Shown here in pieces: positions 1 through 8,945 of a DNA stretch of 64,000 nucleotides (positions are counted from its first letter, which is position 1; every line of letters starts with the position of its first letter). Under the pieces are notes generated by a model. The model worked only from the letters and a program-made list of their open reading frames with translations. It was not told the DNA's origin and searched no databases. The stretch is from Mycobacterium sp. PO1 (GTDB taxonomy: Bacteria; Actinomycetota; Actinomycetes; Mycobacteriales; Mycobacteriaceae). The position numbers and the translations under genes were made by a program. Where the stretch lies: NCBI RefSeq assembly GCF_017312405.1, contig NZ_BLTG01000021.1:1-64000 (forward strand). The letters run 5' to 3'.

Positions 1-1
1 C

Positions 2-193
2 GGCGCCTGCGCCGGCGCCGAACCGGCAACGCCCCACCGCAGCATGATGATGCCCACACGCCGCACCACCCGCGACCAGGACCGCCGCGCCCGCATCCAC
101 CACGAACGACGCCAACGCCTCGACATCAACACCGAACACCAACGCCAACACCAAGCCTGGCTCGCCGCCACCTACGAACCACCACCCTTCTGA
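2..193 (+). CDS. C-terminal end of a 13E12/DUF222-type HNH endonuclease-like protein (partial)
   Basis: The frame is open from the left edge to a TGA at 191-193 and ends in a basic, Gln/Arg-rich tail finishing LAATYEPPPF. That ending is typical, from memory, of mycobacterial DUF222/13E12 proteins, which carry an HNH nuclease motif upstream of this tail. The HNH motif itself lies outside the window, so the assignment rests on the tail alone. These genes are multicopy in mycobacteria and their physiological role is not settled. It converges on the MetE-like gene that follows, with only about 10 bases between the two stops. Confidence 0.6.
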   Translation, partial: GACAGAEPATPHRSMMMPTRRTTRDQDRRARIHHERRQRLDINTEHQRQHQAWLAATYEPPPF

Positions 194-202
194 GGGGTTG
201 GC

Positions 203-1213
203 TCAAATACCTTCCGGGTCCTCGGCCATTGCGTCGGCGACCCGCTGGGAAAGCTCGATCGCGCCGCGCGCCCAGGCGGGCGTCGCCGCGGCCAGGCCGC
301 ACGCCGGGGTCACCCCGATGCGGTCCTTCAAGACCACGCGAGCGAAACCGAGTCGGTCGGTCACCGACGCGACTGACGCCGCGACGTGCCCGGTCCCCGG
401 TCGCGTGGTGGGCTGGATGCTCGGAACCGCGCCCAGCAACACGGTGCGCCCCGACTCCAGGAACTCGCCGATGCCGTCCAGGTCGGCTGGGGTCAGGGTG
501 GCGATGTCGACCGACACTGCGGCGATGCTGCTGCGCTGCAGCAACGGCCACGGAAGTCCCTCCGCGCAGCTGTGCAGGGCCACGTCACCGCCGACTACCG
601 CGACGCAGTCATCGAGAAGACCGCCCACCATCGCCTCGTCGACGGGATGCACGGGCGCCAGACTGGTCACCCCGGACAGTCTCCCGGCCATCGCAGCCGG
701 CAGTGACGGCTCGTCGAACTGCACGACCACCGGGGTCTGCAGTCGGCGCGACACCTGTGCGCGATGGGCGGACACCCCCTCGGCGAGCGACACAGCCAGA
801 TCGCGCACCGCTCCCACATCGGTGATGGCCCGGTGCCCGTTCGGCAGTTCCAGATGCGCGGCCAGCGTGACCGGACCGGGCGCCTGCACCTTCACCGTTC
901 GGTCGGACCCCCGTAGGCCCGCCTTCTCCCAGGCCTCTTCGAGTGCGTCGATGTCTTCGTCGAGCAGGCTGACCGCCCGGCGTGTGGCGGCCCGGCGTCC
1001 GGTGGCGATCCGGTATCCGCGGGGCACCGTGTCCAGAGCGATGTCGACCAGCAAGGCGCCGGCGCGACCGATCAGGTCGGCCCCCACCCCGCGGGCCGGT
1101 AACTCCACCAGATGCGGCAGCCCGGGCAGCTCCCCCACGACGATCTCGGCGGCTTCCCGGGGCGCCGATCCCGGCCAGGAGCCCGTGCCGGTTGCGGTCG
1201 CGAAAACACTCAC
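203..1213 (-). CDS. MetE-like cobalamin-independent methionine synthase family protein (Rv3015c-like)
   Basis: This 336-residue protein resembles the C-terminal catalytic barrel of cobalamin-independent methionine synthase and the UROD/MetE-like superfamily. Possible zinc ligands are His214 and Cys216 (ALHSCAEG) and Cys305 (TPACG), and an acidic pair lies at Asp167/Glu168. It is less than half the length of a full MetE and lacks the N-terminal barrel that binds folate polyglutamate, so classical methionine synthesis is doubtful. The start is a GTG, 35 bases from the divergent lipoprotein gene. Its position next to lpqA and mnmA matches Rv3015c, whose substrate I do not know. Confidence 0.75.
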   Translation of the reverse strand: MSVFATATGTGSWPGSAPREAAEIVVGELPGLPHLVELPARGVGADLIGRAGALLVDIALDTVPRGYRIATGRRAATRRAVSLLDEDIDALEEAWEKAGLRGSDRTVKVQAPGPVTLAAHLELPNGHRAITDVGAVRDLAVSLAEGVSAHRAQVSRRLQTPVVVQFDEPSLPAAMAGRLSGVTSLAPVHPVDEAMVGGLLDDCVAVVGGDVALHSCAEGLPWPLLQRSSIAAVSVDIATLTPADLDGIGEFLESGRTVLLGAVPSIQPTTRPGTGHVAASVASVTDRLGFARVVLKDRIGVTPACGLAAATPAWARGAIELSQRVADAMAEDPEGI

Positions 1214-1248
1214 TCGCCCGACGATATCGACACCGCTAGTGTCATGAC

Positions 1249-1896
1249 ATGACGGCCCGGTTCTGCGTGTCCACGCTGTTGGCGGTGGCGCTCGCGGCGG
1301 TGCCGGTTGCCGCGTGCACCCAGACGGTCTCAGGGACCGCGCTGCGGACCGCCCCCACCATCGACGAGGACTCGCGCTCTCCGGTCGACGTCGACACCGT
1401 GCTGCTCGATCGAGCCGAGTTGCAGGCCATCACCGGGGCAGGCGAAAACCTGACCGCGATCCCCGGAATGCAGAGCAAGACACCGGTGGACATCGATCTG
1501 ATGCTCGATTCCGTTCCGCAGCAATGCCAATGGGTGTTCGCCGAAACGCAGGTCTTCGGACCCGACATCGAGGAGTTCACGAAGTCCACCTACCAGAGCC
1601 CCCGCCGCGGCGGTGTGATCAGCCAGGCCGCCGCCGGGTATCGCGATGTGCCGACCGCGCGAGCCGCGTTCGACGGCCTGGTCGAACGCATCCGCGGCTG
1701 CGATCAGAGCCGGGCGGGCCGGCAGCTCGTCGGCGAGTTCGCCGGCACCACGGATTCGGTGCACACCAGGCCCGGAGACTGCGGCCGCGACTATCGGATC
1801 AAGTCGGCGGTGCTGGTGGAGGTCACGTTCTGCGCGTTTCCGGACTCAGTGCCCGACATCGTGATGACCAACATCCTCGCCAACGTGCCGGGCTAG
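1249..1896 (+). CDS. Lipoprotein with PknH-type extracellular sensor domain (LpqA-like)
   Basis: The 215-residue product has an N-terminal hydrophobic segment ending in a lipobox (V20-A-A-C23), so it is probably exported and lipidated. The rest looks like the PknH_C sensor fold: four further cysteines, in the contexts QQCQW, RGCDQ, GDCGR and TFCAF, suit the two disulfides of that family. The ATG at 1249 is chosen because the ATG at 1244 stops at once. In tuberculosis the lipoprotein gene lpqA occupies this place, so this may be its counterpart, although paralogous sensor-domain lipoproteins are common. Ligand and role are unknown. It converges on mnmA with a 4-base overlap of the coding ends. 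Confidence 0.75.
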   Translation: MTARFCVSTLLAVALAAVPVAACTQTVSGTALRTAPTIDEDSRSPVDVDTVLLDRAELQAITGAGENLTAIPGMQSKTPVDIDLMLDSVPQQCQWVFAETQVFGPDIEEFTKSTYQSPRRGGVISQAAAGYRDVPTARAAFDGLVERIRGCDQSRAGRQLVGEFAGTTDSVHTRPGDCGRDYRIKSAVLVEVTFCAFPDSVPDIVMTNILANVPG

Positions 1897-2966
1897 TGCG
1901 CCGCCCGGATGGTGGCGCTGCCGAGCACCTCGTCGCCGGCGGGGTCGGGACGGTACAAGACCGCGGTCTGCCCGGGCGCCACGCCGCGCAGCGGGCTGCG
2001 CAGCTCGACGACGAGTTCGCCGTCGCGTAATTCGGCGACCGCGCCGGTGATCCCGCCGTGCGCGCGCACCTGCACCTCGCACTCGAGCGGGCCTCGAGGG
2101 GCGACCCCGGAGGTGAACACCGGGGCCTCACCGTAGAGAGTGTGCACGTCGAGGTCGGCCACATCGCCGACCTGCACCGTGGCGGTGGCGGCGTCGATTC
2201 CGGTCACGTACCTGGGTCGACCGTCGGGGCCGGGGCCGGCGATGCCGAGACCCTTGCGCTGCCCGATGGTGAACCCGTGCACGCCGTCGTGCTCGGCGAG
2301 CACCGCGCCGCTGGAGTCGACTACGCTGCCGCGCCGCACGCCGATCCGGGCACCGAGAAACGCCTGGGTATCGCCCGACGGGATGAAGCAGATGTCGTGG
2401 CTGTCGGCCTTCTCTGCCACAGCCAGTCCCCGTCGCGCGGCCTCCTGGCGGATCTGCGCCTTGGCTGTGTCACCGATCGGGAACATGGCGTGCGCTAGCT
2501 GATCGGCGGTCAGCACGGCCAACACGTAGGACTGGTCCTTCTCGGGATCCACGGCGCGGCGCAACCGGCCCTCCGACAGTCGCGCATAGTGGCCCGTGGC
2601 CAGCGCGTCGAAGCCCAGCGCGAGAGCGCGAGAGGCCAACGCGGAGAACTTGATCCGCTCGTTGCAGCGCACGCACGGGTTGGGCGTCTCACCGCGGGCG
2701 TAGGAGTCGACGAAGTCGTCGATGACGTCTTCTTTGAAGCGGTCGGCGAAGTCCCAGACGTAGAACGGGATACCGAGCACGTCGGCGACCCGCCGGGCGT
2801 CGCCGGCGTCCTCCTTCGAGCAGCATCCGCGCGACCCCGTGCGCAGCGTGCCGGGGGCCGTAGACAGCGCCAGGTGCACCCCGACCACCTCGTGGCCGGC
2901 GTCGACCATCCGCGCGGCAGCGACAGATGAATCCACTCCGCCGCTCATCGCGACCAGAACCCGCAT
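1893..2966 (-). CDS. mnmA: tRNA-specific 2-thiouridylase MnmA
   Basis: MnmA adenylates and thiolates U34 of Lys, Glu and Gln tRNAs in the cytoplasm, using persulfide sulfur from a cysteine desulfurase. The PP-loop SGGVDSS lies at residues 8-14. The catalytic cysteine pair is Cys98 (in PNPCVRC) and Cys193 (in DICFIPSG). Its 357 residues are normal for the family. The ATG at 2966 is preferred over upstream in-frame codons because the protein then opens directly with the PP-loop strand [10 protein letters not shown]. Only 2 bases separate it from the upstream iscS, so the sulfur donor and the thiolase are almost certainly co-transcribed. Confidence 0.95.
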   Translation of the reverse strand: MRVLVAMSGGVDSSVAAARMVDAGHEVVGVHLALSTAPGTLRTGSRGCCSKEDAGDARRVADVLGIPFYVWDFADRFKEDVIDDFVDSYARGETPNPCVRCNERIKFSALASRALALGFDALATGHYARLSEGRLRRAVDPEKDQSYVLAVLTADQLAHAMFPIGDTAKAQIRQEAARRGLAVAEKADSHDICFIPSGDTQAFLGARIGVRRGSVVDSSGAVLAEHDGVHGFTIGQRKGLGIAGPGPDGRPRYVTGIDAATATVQVGDVADLDVHTLYGEAPVFTSGVAPRGPLECEVQVRAHGGITGAVAELRDGELVVELRSPLRGVAPGQTAVLYRPDPAGDEVLGSATIRAAH

Positions 2967-2968
2967 CG

Positions 2969-4168
2969 CTAGGCCCGCCCGCCGGAACTGGCCAGCGCCG
3001 CCTGCCGTGCGCGTTCCACCGCGGCGGGCAGAACGGCAAGCACTGCGTCGACGTCGGACTCGGTGCTGGTGTGGCCCAACGACAGTCGCAGCGACCCGCG
3101 GGCGCTGGCCGGATCCGCTCCCATGGCCAGCAGCACGTGCGACGGCTGGGCCACGCCGGCGGTGCACGCCGATCCCGTGGAACACTCGATGCCCTTGGCA
3201 TCCAGCAACATCAGCAGCGAGTCACCTTCACAGCCGCGGAACGTGAAGTGCGCGTTGCCCGGCAGCCTGCCCGATTCCGGATGGGCGCCGTTGACGTCGA
3301 CGTCGTCGATCGCGGACAGCACGCCGTCGATGAGCCGGTCCCGCAGCGCCCGCACCCGGGCGCTGGTCGACTCCATGTTCTGCACGGCGTCCAGCGCCGC
3401 CACGGCCATCGCCACCGCGCCCGCGACGTCCTGCGTGCCGGATCGCACATCGCGTTCCTGCCCGCCCCCGTGCAGCTGGGGCACGCACGCGGCATCGCGG
3501 CGCAGCAGCAGCGCACCGACCCCGGTGGGGCCGCCGAACTTGTGCGCGGCGACGCTCATCGCCGCGAGCCCGCTGGCTGAGAAGTCCACCGGGATGTGAC
3601 CGACCGCCTGAATGGCGTCACTGTGCACCGGGATGTCGAACTCGGCGGCGACCGCGGTGAGCTCCCTGATCGGCATGAGGGTGCCGACCTCGTTGTTGGC
3701 CCACATCACCGAGACGAGGGCGACATCGCTGGGGTCCTCCAGCGCGGTTCGCAGGTCGGCGGCACTGACCGCACCCTGCTGGTCGACCGGCAACCACGTC
3801 ACCTCGGCGCCCTCGTGCTCCACGAGCCACTCGACCGCATCGAGGACGGCGTGATGCTCGACCGCGGTGGTGACGATCCGGGTTCGACGCGGATCGGCGT
3901 CGCGGCGCGCCCAGAAGATGCCCTTGACGGCGAGGTTGTCGCTCTCCGTGCCGCCTGCGGTGAAGATCACCTCAGACGGGCGCGCGCCCAGCACCTTGGC
4001 CAGCGATTCGCGCGCCTCCTCGAGGCGCCGGCGGGCCACCCGCCCCGCTCCGTGCAGCGAGGATGCGTTGCCGACGGAAGCCAGCACAGCCGTCATGGCC
4101 TCGATGGCCTCGGGGCGCATCGGGGTGGTGGCGGCGTGGTCGAGATAGACCGGGCCTGGCACAGACAT
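2969..4168 (-). CDS. iscS: Cysteine desulfurase (IscS/NifS class V aminotransferase family)
   Basis: This PLP enzyme converts L-cysteine to alanine and passes the sulfur on as a persulfide. The PLP lysine is Lys210 in AAHKFGG, His105 lies in the AVEHHA motif, and the persulfide-forming cysteine is Cys335 in TGSACTAG on a long flexible loop, as in group I desulfurases. Its 399 residues fit the family. It sits immediately upstream of mnmA, so a main job is to feed tRNA thiolation. In mycobacteria it may also serve Fe-S repair, while the SUF system has its own desulfurase. Confidence 0.94.
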   Translation of the reverse strand: MSVPGPVYLDHAATTPMRPEAIEAMTAVLASVGNASSLHGAGRVARRRLEEARESLAKVLGARPSEVIFTAGGTESDNLAVKGIFWARRDADPRRTRIVTTAVEHHAVLDAVEWLVEHEGAEVTWLPVDQQGAVSAADLRTALEDPSDVALVSVMWANNEVGTLMPIRELTAVAAEFDIPVHSDAIQAVGHIPVDFSASGLAAMSVAAHKFGGPTGVGALLLRRDAACVPQLHGGGQERDVRSGTQDVAGAVAMAVAALDAVQNMESTSARVRALRDRLIDGVLSAIDDVDVNGAHPESGRLPGNAHFTFRGCEGDSLLMLLDAKGIECSTGSACTAGVAQPSHVLLAMGADPASARGSLRLSLGHTSTESDVDAVLAVLPAAVERARQAALASSGGRA

Positions 4169-4213
4169 AACCGTTCCACCATAGCCGTCGCGGCTGGACC
4201 GACCGCACCGCGC

Positions 4214-5074
4214 TCACGCCACCAGCGCGTGACCCTCGCCGCAGTCGGTGGGCGCGACCAGCGCAGTACGGTTCGCCTGAACGCGCACGGCGGCCTCGCA
4301 GCGGGCAGCCAGATCCCGTCGGTCCGTACCGGGCAGTTGCAGCGACTCGACATGGATGTGGCAGATGGTGCGCCGGGCGGTGATCACCCGCCGCACCGAC
4401 GTCAGCAGCGAGTCGTCGCCGACGAACGCCGGAACGGTGGACGGCCTGCCGTCGCGGTGCCGGTAACTGAGCCGAAGCGGCTGCACCGGCCTGCCGGCGT
4501 CGACGGCAGCCTGGAACATCGCGGGCCGGAATCGACCGTAACCCAGCCCGCACCAGGTGGTGCCTTCCGGGAATGCGATGACGGTGTGGCCGGCCCGAAG
4601 CCGCTCAGCAACCGCGGCCACCACCGCAGGCAACCTGCGTAGGCGCGCACGGTCGATCGGGATGATCTTCATCAGCCGCACGACCGGACCCAGCGCCGGC
4701 CAGTCGACCAGGTCGGCGCGGGCCACGTACGAGCCGGGCAGCACGGTGCCGATGGTGAAGATGTCCAGCCAGGACACGTGGCCGCTGACCACGAGCACGC
4801 CCGGCACGTTGCGGATGGGGCCGCCGGACACCTGCATGCGCACCCCGAGGGTGCGCAGCATCATCCGGCAGTAGCCGCGTTGCACGTGTGCGCGACCGGG
4901 CATCGGCACGGCCAGCAGCCATACCCCGCAGAACAGTGTCAGTGCCGCCGCGGTGCGCAGCGCGGTGCGGCATACCACGATCCAGCGACGACCCGGGTCG
5001 TCGGCGCCGGCGTGCACACATCCGGCGCCGCAGCTGGCGCGCTGCAGCCAGGCGTGCTCCGTCGCGAGCGTCAC
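4214..5074 (-). CDS. PlsC-type 1-acyl-sn-glycerol-3-phosphate acyltransferase (Rv3026c-like)
   Basis: This is a 286-residue LPLAT acyltransferase. The HX4D motif is His99-V-S-W-L-Asp104, a second motif is FPEGT at 168-172, and a hydrophobic stretch near residues 42-58 suggests membrane association. The family moves an acyl chain to lysophosphatidic acid or a related lipid alcohol. The GTG start overlaps the stop of the upstream GNAT gene by four bases (GTGA). The pairing of a GNAT acyl-ACP N-acyltransferase (OlsB type) with a PlsC-type enzyme (OlsA type) recalls ornithine-lipid synthesis, so an aminolipid product is possible. That reading is inferred from context only. Confidence 0.85.
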   Translation of the reverse strand: MTLATEHAWLQRASCGAGCVHAGADDPGRRWIVVCRTALRTAAALTLFCGVWLLAVPMPGRAHVQRGYCRMMLRTLGVRMQVSGGPIRNVPGVLVVSGHVSWLDIFTIGTVLPGSYVARADLVDWPALGPVVRLMKIIPIDRARLRRLPAVVAAVAERLRAGHTVIAFPEGTTWCGLGYGRFRPAMFQAAVDAGRPVQPLRLSYRHRDGRPSTVPAFVGDDSLLTSVRRVITARRTICHIHVESLQLPGTDRRDLAARCEAAVRVQANRTALVAPTDCGEGHALVA

Positions 5075-5916
5075 GCGGACTCACCCACTGCCACCGCCGC
5101 GGCGCCGACCGATCGCAGCCGTGTCAGGTAGCGGGTGTCGGCGCGGCGTTTGTCCAGCAGGGCCGGGAAGTCCCCGACACCGAACTCGGGGTCATGCGCG
5201 GGCTCGCCGCACACCTGCGCGCCGAGGCGCAGATAGCCGCGCATCAGTGGCGGCACCGACACCCGCGCAGGCGCCTCGATGTCGTCGAGGCCGCGCCCGT
5301 CGAGCACCACCGGGCGGTACGGGCGCACGGTGTACTCGGCCGGAGCGGCGTGCCGGCGCCTGACGAAATCCCGGACGCCCCGCAGCTGGCTCCCGGGCGG
5401 GCAGACCCCATCCGGGTCGGTGACGGGAACCGACACGCAACCGGTGACGTAGTCGTAGCCGCAGCGGTCCAGGTAGGCCAGGATCCCCGCCCACATCAGC
5501 AGCACCACCGCGCCGTTGCGGTGCCCCTCCCGGACCACGGCGCGGCCCATCTCGACCAGCGACGGCCGCAGCGGATCCAGCGCCGAGACGTCGAACTCGG
5601 TGGCGGTGTACAGCCCGCCCGCGGCGATCGCACCGGGCGGGGGCAGCATGCGGTAGCACCCGACCAACTCGCCGGAGTGGTCGTCACGAACCAGCAGGTG
5701 GTCGCAGTGCTCGTCGAAGCGGTCGGCATCAAGGCCTCCGCTGTCGGCGGTGAGCGTGAACCCGGGTTCGGAGGTGAACACGTCATAGCGCAGGCGTTGC
5801 GCGGCTTCGATGGACTCGGCGTCGGTGCACAGCAGCATCGAGTACCGCGGATGAGCGGACGAGTCCCCGCTCGGCGTCGATTCGTCGGACGAGATGAGTA
5901 CAGAAGCAGTGCTCAT
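5071..5916 (-). CDS. GNAT/OlsB-type N-acyltransferase (Rv3027c-like)
   Basis: The product is about 281 residues and resembles the acyl-homoserine-lactone-synthase/OlsB branch of the GNAT fold. Visible hallmarks are a conserved arginine in RLRYDVFTSE, an acidic patch DEHCDHL, a VGCYRML strand and the E-x-GR motif (VEMGRAVVREGHRNG) typical of OlsB-like and hemolysin-like acyltransferases. The ATG at 5916 is chosen; an ATG three codons upstream is possible. Its coding end overlaps the plsC-like gene by four bases, which implies translational coupling. The acceptor could be ornithine or another amine, but no residue seen here decides this. Confidence 0.78.
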   Translation of the reverse strand: MSTASVLISSDESTPSGDSSAHPRYSMLLCTDAESIEAAQRLRYDVFTSEPGFTLTADSGGLDADRFDEHCDHLLVRDDHSGELVGCYRMLPPPGAIAAGGLYTATEFDVSALDPLRPSLVEMGRAVVREGHRNGAVVLLMWAGILAYLDRCGYDYVTGCVSVPVTDPDGVCPPGSQLRGVRDFVRRRHAAPAEYTVRPYRPVVLDGRGLDDIEAPARVSVPPLMRGYLRLGAQVCGEPAHDPEFGVGDFPALLDKRRADTRYLTRLRSVGAAAVAVGESA

Positions 5917-6038
5917 AGCCAGCACGGTCGCGCAGCCGTCGGGCGCGACGGCAATCGGTGCGTGACGTGTTCGTGAGCGCCAAGTGACGGTTCGGGGTGT
6001 GCGTGCCGGCAGGAGAACCCGGCAGAAGAGCGATGAAA

Positions 6039-6070
6039 GGACCCCCGCCTCCGAATGGAGACGGGGGTCC
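6039..6070 (-). terminator. Rho-independent terminator of the fixAB operon
   Basis: An inverted repeat has 9-base arms GGACCCCCG and CGGGGGTCC, one mismatch, then a further CTCC/GGAG stem closing on a GAAT tetraloop. It lies 26 bases beyond the fixB stop codon on the minus strand. Read on that strand the hairpin is followed by TTTC, a short T run typical of mycobacterial terminators, which often lack long U tracts. Confidence 0.8.
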
Positions 6071-6095
6071 TGACGGCTGCCTGGGCAGCGGAGGA

Positions 6096-7052
6096 TCAGC
6101 CCTTGCGGGCTTTGACCTTCTCGGTCAGCTGCGGGGTCACCTTGAACAGGTCGCCGACGATGCCCAGATCGGCGATCTCGAAGATCGGGGCTTCCTCGTC
6201 CTTGTTGACCGCGATGATCGTCTTCGAGGTCTGCATGCCGGCGCGGTGCTGGATGGCGCCGGAGATGCCGAGCGCGATGTACAGCTGCGGGGACACGGTC
6301 TTGCCGGTCTGGCCCACCTGGAACTGGCCCGGGTAGTAGCCGGAGTCGACCGCGGCACGCGAGGCGCCGACGGCGCCGCCGAGCGAATCGGCCAGCTCCT
6401 CGACGACCTTGAAGTTCTCTTCGCTGCCGACGCCGCGTCCACCGGAGACGACGACGGTCGCCTCGGTGAGCTCCGGACGGTCGCCCGCCACGGCGGGCTC
6501 GCGAGACGTGATCTTCGTCGCGTTCTCGGCGGGCGCCGGGACCTCGACGGTGACGACCTCGCCGGCGCCCTCTGCGGGCTCGGCGTCGATCGAACCCGGA
6601 CGCACGGTGATCACCGGGGTGTCACCGACGGACTCGGCCTCGACGGTGTAGGCGCCACCGAAGATGGAATGGATGGCCTTGCCGCCCTCTTTGACGTCGA
6701 CGACGTCGCTGAGGATGCCCGCCCCGATCCGCGCGGCCAGCCGGCCGGCGATCTCCTTGCCGTCAGCATTCGACGACAGCAGCACGGCCGCCGGCGTGGC
6801 CGACTCCGCGAGCGACGCCAGCACGTCGACGTACGGCGTGATCAGGTAATTCTCGGCGTCGTCGGATTCGGCGACGTAGATCTTGGCGGCACCGGCAGCC
6901 TTCAGGCCGTCGGTCAGGCCGTCGGCGGTGCCCGGCTTGCCCACCACGACGGCGGAGGGCTCGCCCAGCACGCGGGCGGCGGTGATCAGTTCACCGGTGA
7001 CCTTCTTCAGCTCACCGTCGGCGTGCTCCACGAGCACGAGTACTTCAGCCAT
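6096..7052 (-). CDS. fixB: Electron transfer flavoprotein alpha subunit
   Basis: EtfA carries FAD and, with EtfB, moves electrons from acyl-CoA dehydrogenases to the membrane quinone pool. The C-terminal FAD-binding half is clear: GGRGVGS, then SRAAVDSGY and the [11 protein letters not shown] / [14 protein letters not shown] / IAVNKD series that contacts the cofactor. Its 318 residues are the usual length. It lies 52 bases downstream of fixA on the same strand and is closed by the hairpin at 6039-6070, so the two subunits form one transcription unit. It matches Rv3028c in synteny. Confidence 0.95.
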   Translation of the reverse strand: MAEVLVLVEHADGELKKVTGELITAARVLGEPSAVVVGKPGTADGLTDGLKAAGAAKIYVAESDDAENYLITPYVDVLASLAESATPAAVLLSSNADGKEIAGRLAARIGAGILSDVVDVKEGGKAIHSIFGGAYTVEAESVGDTPVITVRPGSIDAEPAEGAGEVVTVEVPAPAENATKITSREPAVAGDRPELTEATVVVSGGRGVGSEENFKVVEELADSLGGAVGASRAAVDSGYYPGQFQVGQTGKTVSPQLYIALGISGAIQHRAGMQTSKTIIAVNKDEEAPIFEIADLGIVGDLFKVTPQLTEKVKARKG

Positions 7053-7104
7053 GGGTTTCGTCTACCTCTATGTCTGTCAGGGGGATGAAAGTTCGAATGC
7101 TCTG

Positions 7105-7896
7105 CTAGATGATCTTCTGCGCCACCAGGTACTCGGCGATCTTGGAACCGCCCTCGCCCTCGTCGGTGACCTTCTCGCCAGCGGTCTTCGGCGGCTTCGG
7201 AGTCGACGACAGCACCTTCGACCCGGCGTTCGCCACGCCGACCTCGTCGGCCTCGACACCGATCTCGGCCAGCGTCAGCGTGGTCACTTCCTTCTTCTTG
7301 GCGGCCATGATGCCCTTGAAGGAGGGGAAGCGGGGCTCGTTGATCTTCTCGTTGACGCTGACGACGGCCGGCAACGACGCCTCGAGCGTGAACACGCCCT
7401 CGTCGGTCTCGCGCTCGCCGGTGACCTTGCCGTTCTCCACGGTCAGCTTGCGCACGTGGGTCAGCTGCGGCAGGCCGAGGTACTCGGCGATGATCGCCGG
7501 CACGGCGCCGCCGGTGCCGTCGGTGGCCTCGTTGCCGGCGATGACCAGTTCGGTGCCCTCGATGGTGCCCAGCGCGCGGGCCAGCGCCCAGCCGGTCTGC
7601 ACCATGTCCGAGCCGCTCATGCCCTCGTCGACGAGGTGCACGGCCTTGTCGGCGCCCATCGACAGAGCCTTGCGGATGGCCTCGGTGGCACGCTCGGGAC
7701 CGGCGGTCAGCACCGTCACGGTGCTGTCACCGCCTTCTTTCTCTTTGATCAGCAGCGCCTCTTCGACGGCGCGCTCGTTGATCTCGTCGAGCACGGCGTC
7801 GGCAGCCTCACGGTCCAGGGTCCAGTCATCCTCGGACAGCTTGCGCTCGGACCACGTGTCAGGCACCTGTTTGATCAGGACCACGATGTTCGTCAT
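7105..7896 (-). CDS. fixA: Electron transfer flavoprotein beta subunit
   Basis: EtfB pairs with EtfA and holds AMP structurally. The N-terminus MTNIVVLIKQVPDTW is the standard start of the family, and the TGWALARAL / TDGTGGAVPAIIAEYLGLPQ block is the ETF-beta signature region. The ATG at 7896 gives 263 residues and is preferred over an in-frame extension to 7968 because the family begins with this strand. An AGGAGG-like stretch lies roughly 15 bases upstream. A perfect 16-base palindrome lies 73 bases before the start and is a candidate control site. Confidence 0.94.
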   Translation of the reverse strand: MTNIVVLIKQVPDTWSERKLSEDDWTLDREAADAVLDEINERAVEEALLIKEKEGGDSTVTVLTAGPERATEAIRKALSMGADKAVHLVDEGMSGSDMVQTGWALARALGTIEGTELVIAGNEATDGTGGAVPAIIAEYLGLPQLTHVRKLTVENGKVTGERETDEGVFTLEASLPAVVSVNEKINEPRFPSFKGIMAAKKKEVTTLTLAEIGVEADEVGVANAGSKVLSSTPKPPKTAGEKVTDEGEGGSKIAEYLVAQKII

Positions 7897-7968
7897 GACT
7901 CTGGTTCGTCCTCCTCGAAGAGGCCGGAGACCGGCCTGCAATACCACGTTGTAAGCAATCACCACCAT

Positions 7969-7984
7969 GTTACCCGCGGGTAAC
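7969..7984. promoter_or_regulatory. Perfect 16-bp palindrome upstream of fixA
   Basis: GTTACCCGCGGGTAAC is its own reverse complement. It sits in the 239-base gap between fixA (minus) and the MGLP methyltransferase (plus), nearer to fixA. TTAC/GTAA-type palindromes are common targets of TetR- or GntR-family regulators of lipid metabolism, but I cannot name the protein that binds here. Confidence 0.55.
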
Positions 7985-8135
7985 TTATTGTGGCTCTCAG
8001 GATCACCATAGCTGGTCGAAGTTTGTGCTCGATGAGGCCGTCGGGCAGGTGCAGACGCGACGAACAGTTCGCCATTGCAGGGTTACGCGTTAGCCTGCCC
8101 CCGATGAGGGCTTGCCCGAAGAGAAGATGGTCCAG

Positions 8136-8945
8136 ATGAGCGCATCACTTACCGACGGCCCCGCCGGCGATCCGCCCCGCAGCACTCCCGGTGCTGCTCA
8201 GCTGCCGCTGACGGGCGAGCGGACCGTGCCCGGGGTGGCGGAGGAGAACTACTGGTTCCGCCGACACGAGGTCGTCTACCGACGGCTGGCCGAGCGCTGC
8301 CGCGGCCGCGACGTCCTCGAAGCCGGGTGCGGTGAAGGTTACGGTGCGGATTTGATCACCGACGTCGCGAACCAGGTGATCGGCCTGGACTACGACCAGT
8401 CGGCCGTCGATCATGTCCGCGTTCGGTACCCCCGCGTCGACATGCGCCAGGGCAACCTGGCCGATCTGCCGCTGGCGCCGGGCTCCGTCGACGTCGTGGT
8501 CAACTTCCAGGTGATCGAACACCTGTGGGACCAGCACCGCTTCGTCACCGAATGCCATCGGGTGCTGCGACCGGGCGGCCTGCTGCTGATGTCGACCCCC
8601 AACCGCGTCACCTTCTCCCCCGGCCGCGACACCCCGGTGAACCCGTTCCACACCCGCGAACTCAACGCCGCCGAACTGACCGAATTGCTCGAGTCGGGAG
8701 GCTTCGTCCTGGAGTCGATGCTGGGGGTTTACCACGCGGCACGACTCGCCGCCCTCGACGCACGACACGGCGGATCGATCATCGACGCGCAGATCACCCG
8801 CGCCGTGGCCGACGCACCGTGGTCACCCGAGCTGCTGGCCGACATCGAGTCGATCACCGTCGACGACTTCGACCTCGAGGCCGGCGGTCCGCAGCGGCAC
8901 ATCGACGACAGCCTGGATCTGGTGGCGATCGCGGTGCGGGCATGA
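8136..8945 (+). CDS. SAM-dependent methyltransferase of methylglucose lipopolysaccharide synthesis (Rv3030-like)
   Basis: This class I methyltransferase has motif I at VLEAGCGEGYG, an acidic loop GLDYDQSAVDH that binds the SAM ribose, and a post-motif VVVNFQVIEHLWD. In mycobacteria the Rv3030 protein is tied to methylation of the 6-O-methylglucose lipopolysaccharide, a cytoplasmic polysaccharide that modulates fatty acid synthase. The ATG at 8136 is used, about 8 bases after a GAAGAGAAG stretch; ATG 8127 and TTG 8112 are in frame. The stop overlaps the next start as ATGA, so it is coupled to the GH57 gene in a three-gene operon. Confidence 0.85.
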   Translation: MSASLTDGPAGDPPRSTPGAAQLPLTGERTVPGVAEENYWFRRHEVVYRRLAERCRGRDVLEAGCGEGYGADLITDVANQVIGLDYDQSAVDHVRVRYPRVDMRQGNLADLPLAPGSVDVVVNFQVIEHLWDQHRFVTECHRVLRPGGLLLMSTPNRVTFSPGRDTPVNPFHTRELNAAELTELLESGGFVLESMLGVYHAARLAALDARHGGSIIDAQITRAVADAPWSPELLADIESITVDDFDLEAGGPQRHIDDSLDLVAIAVRA

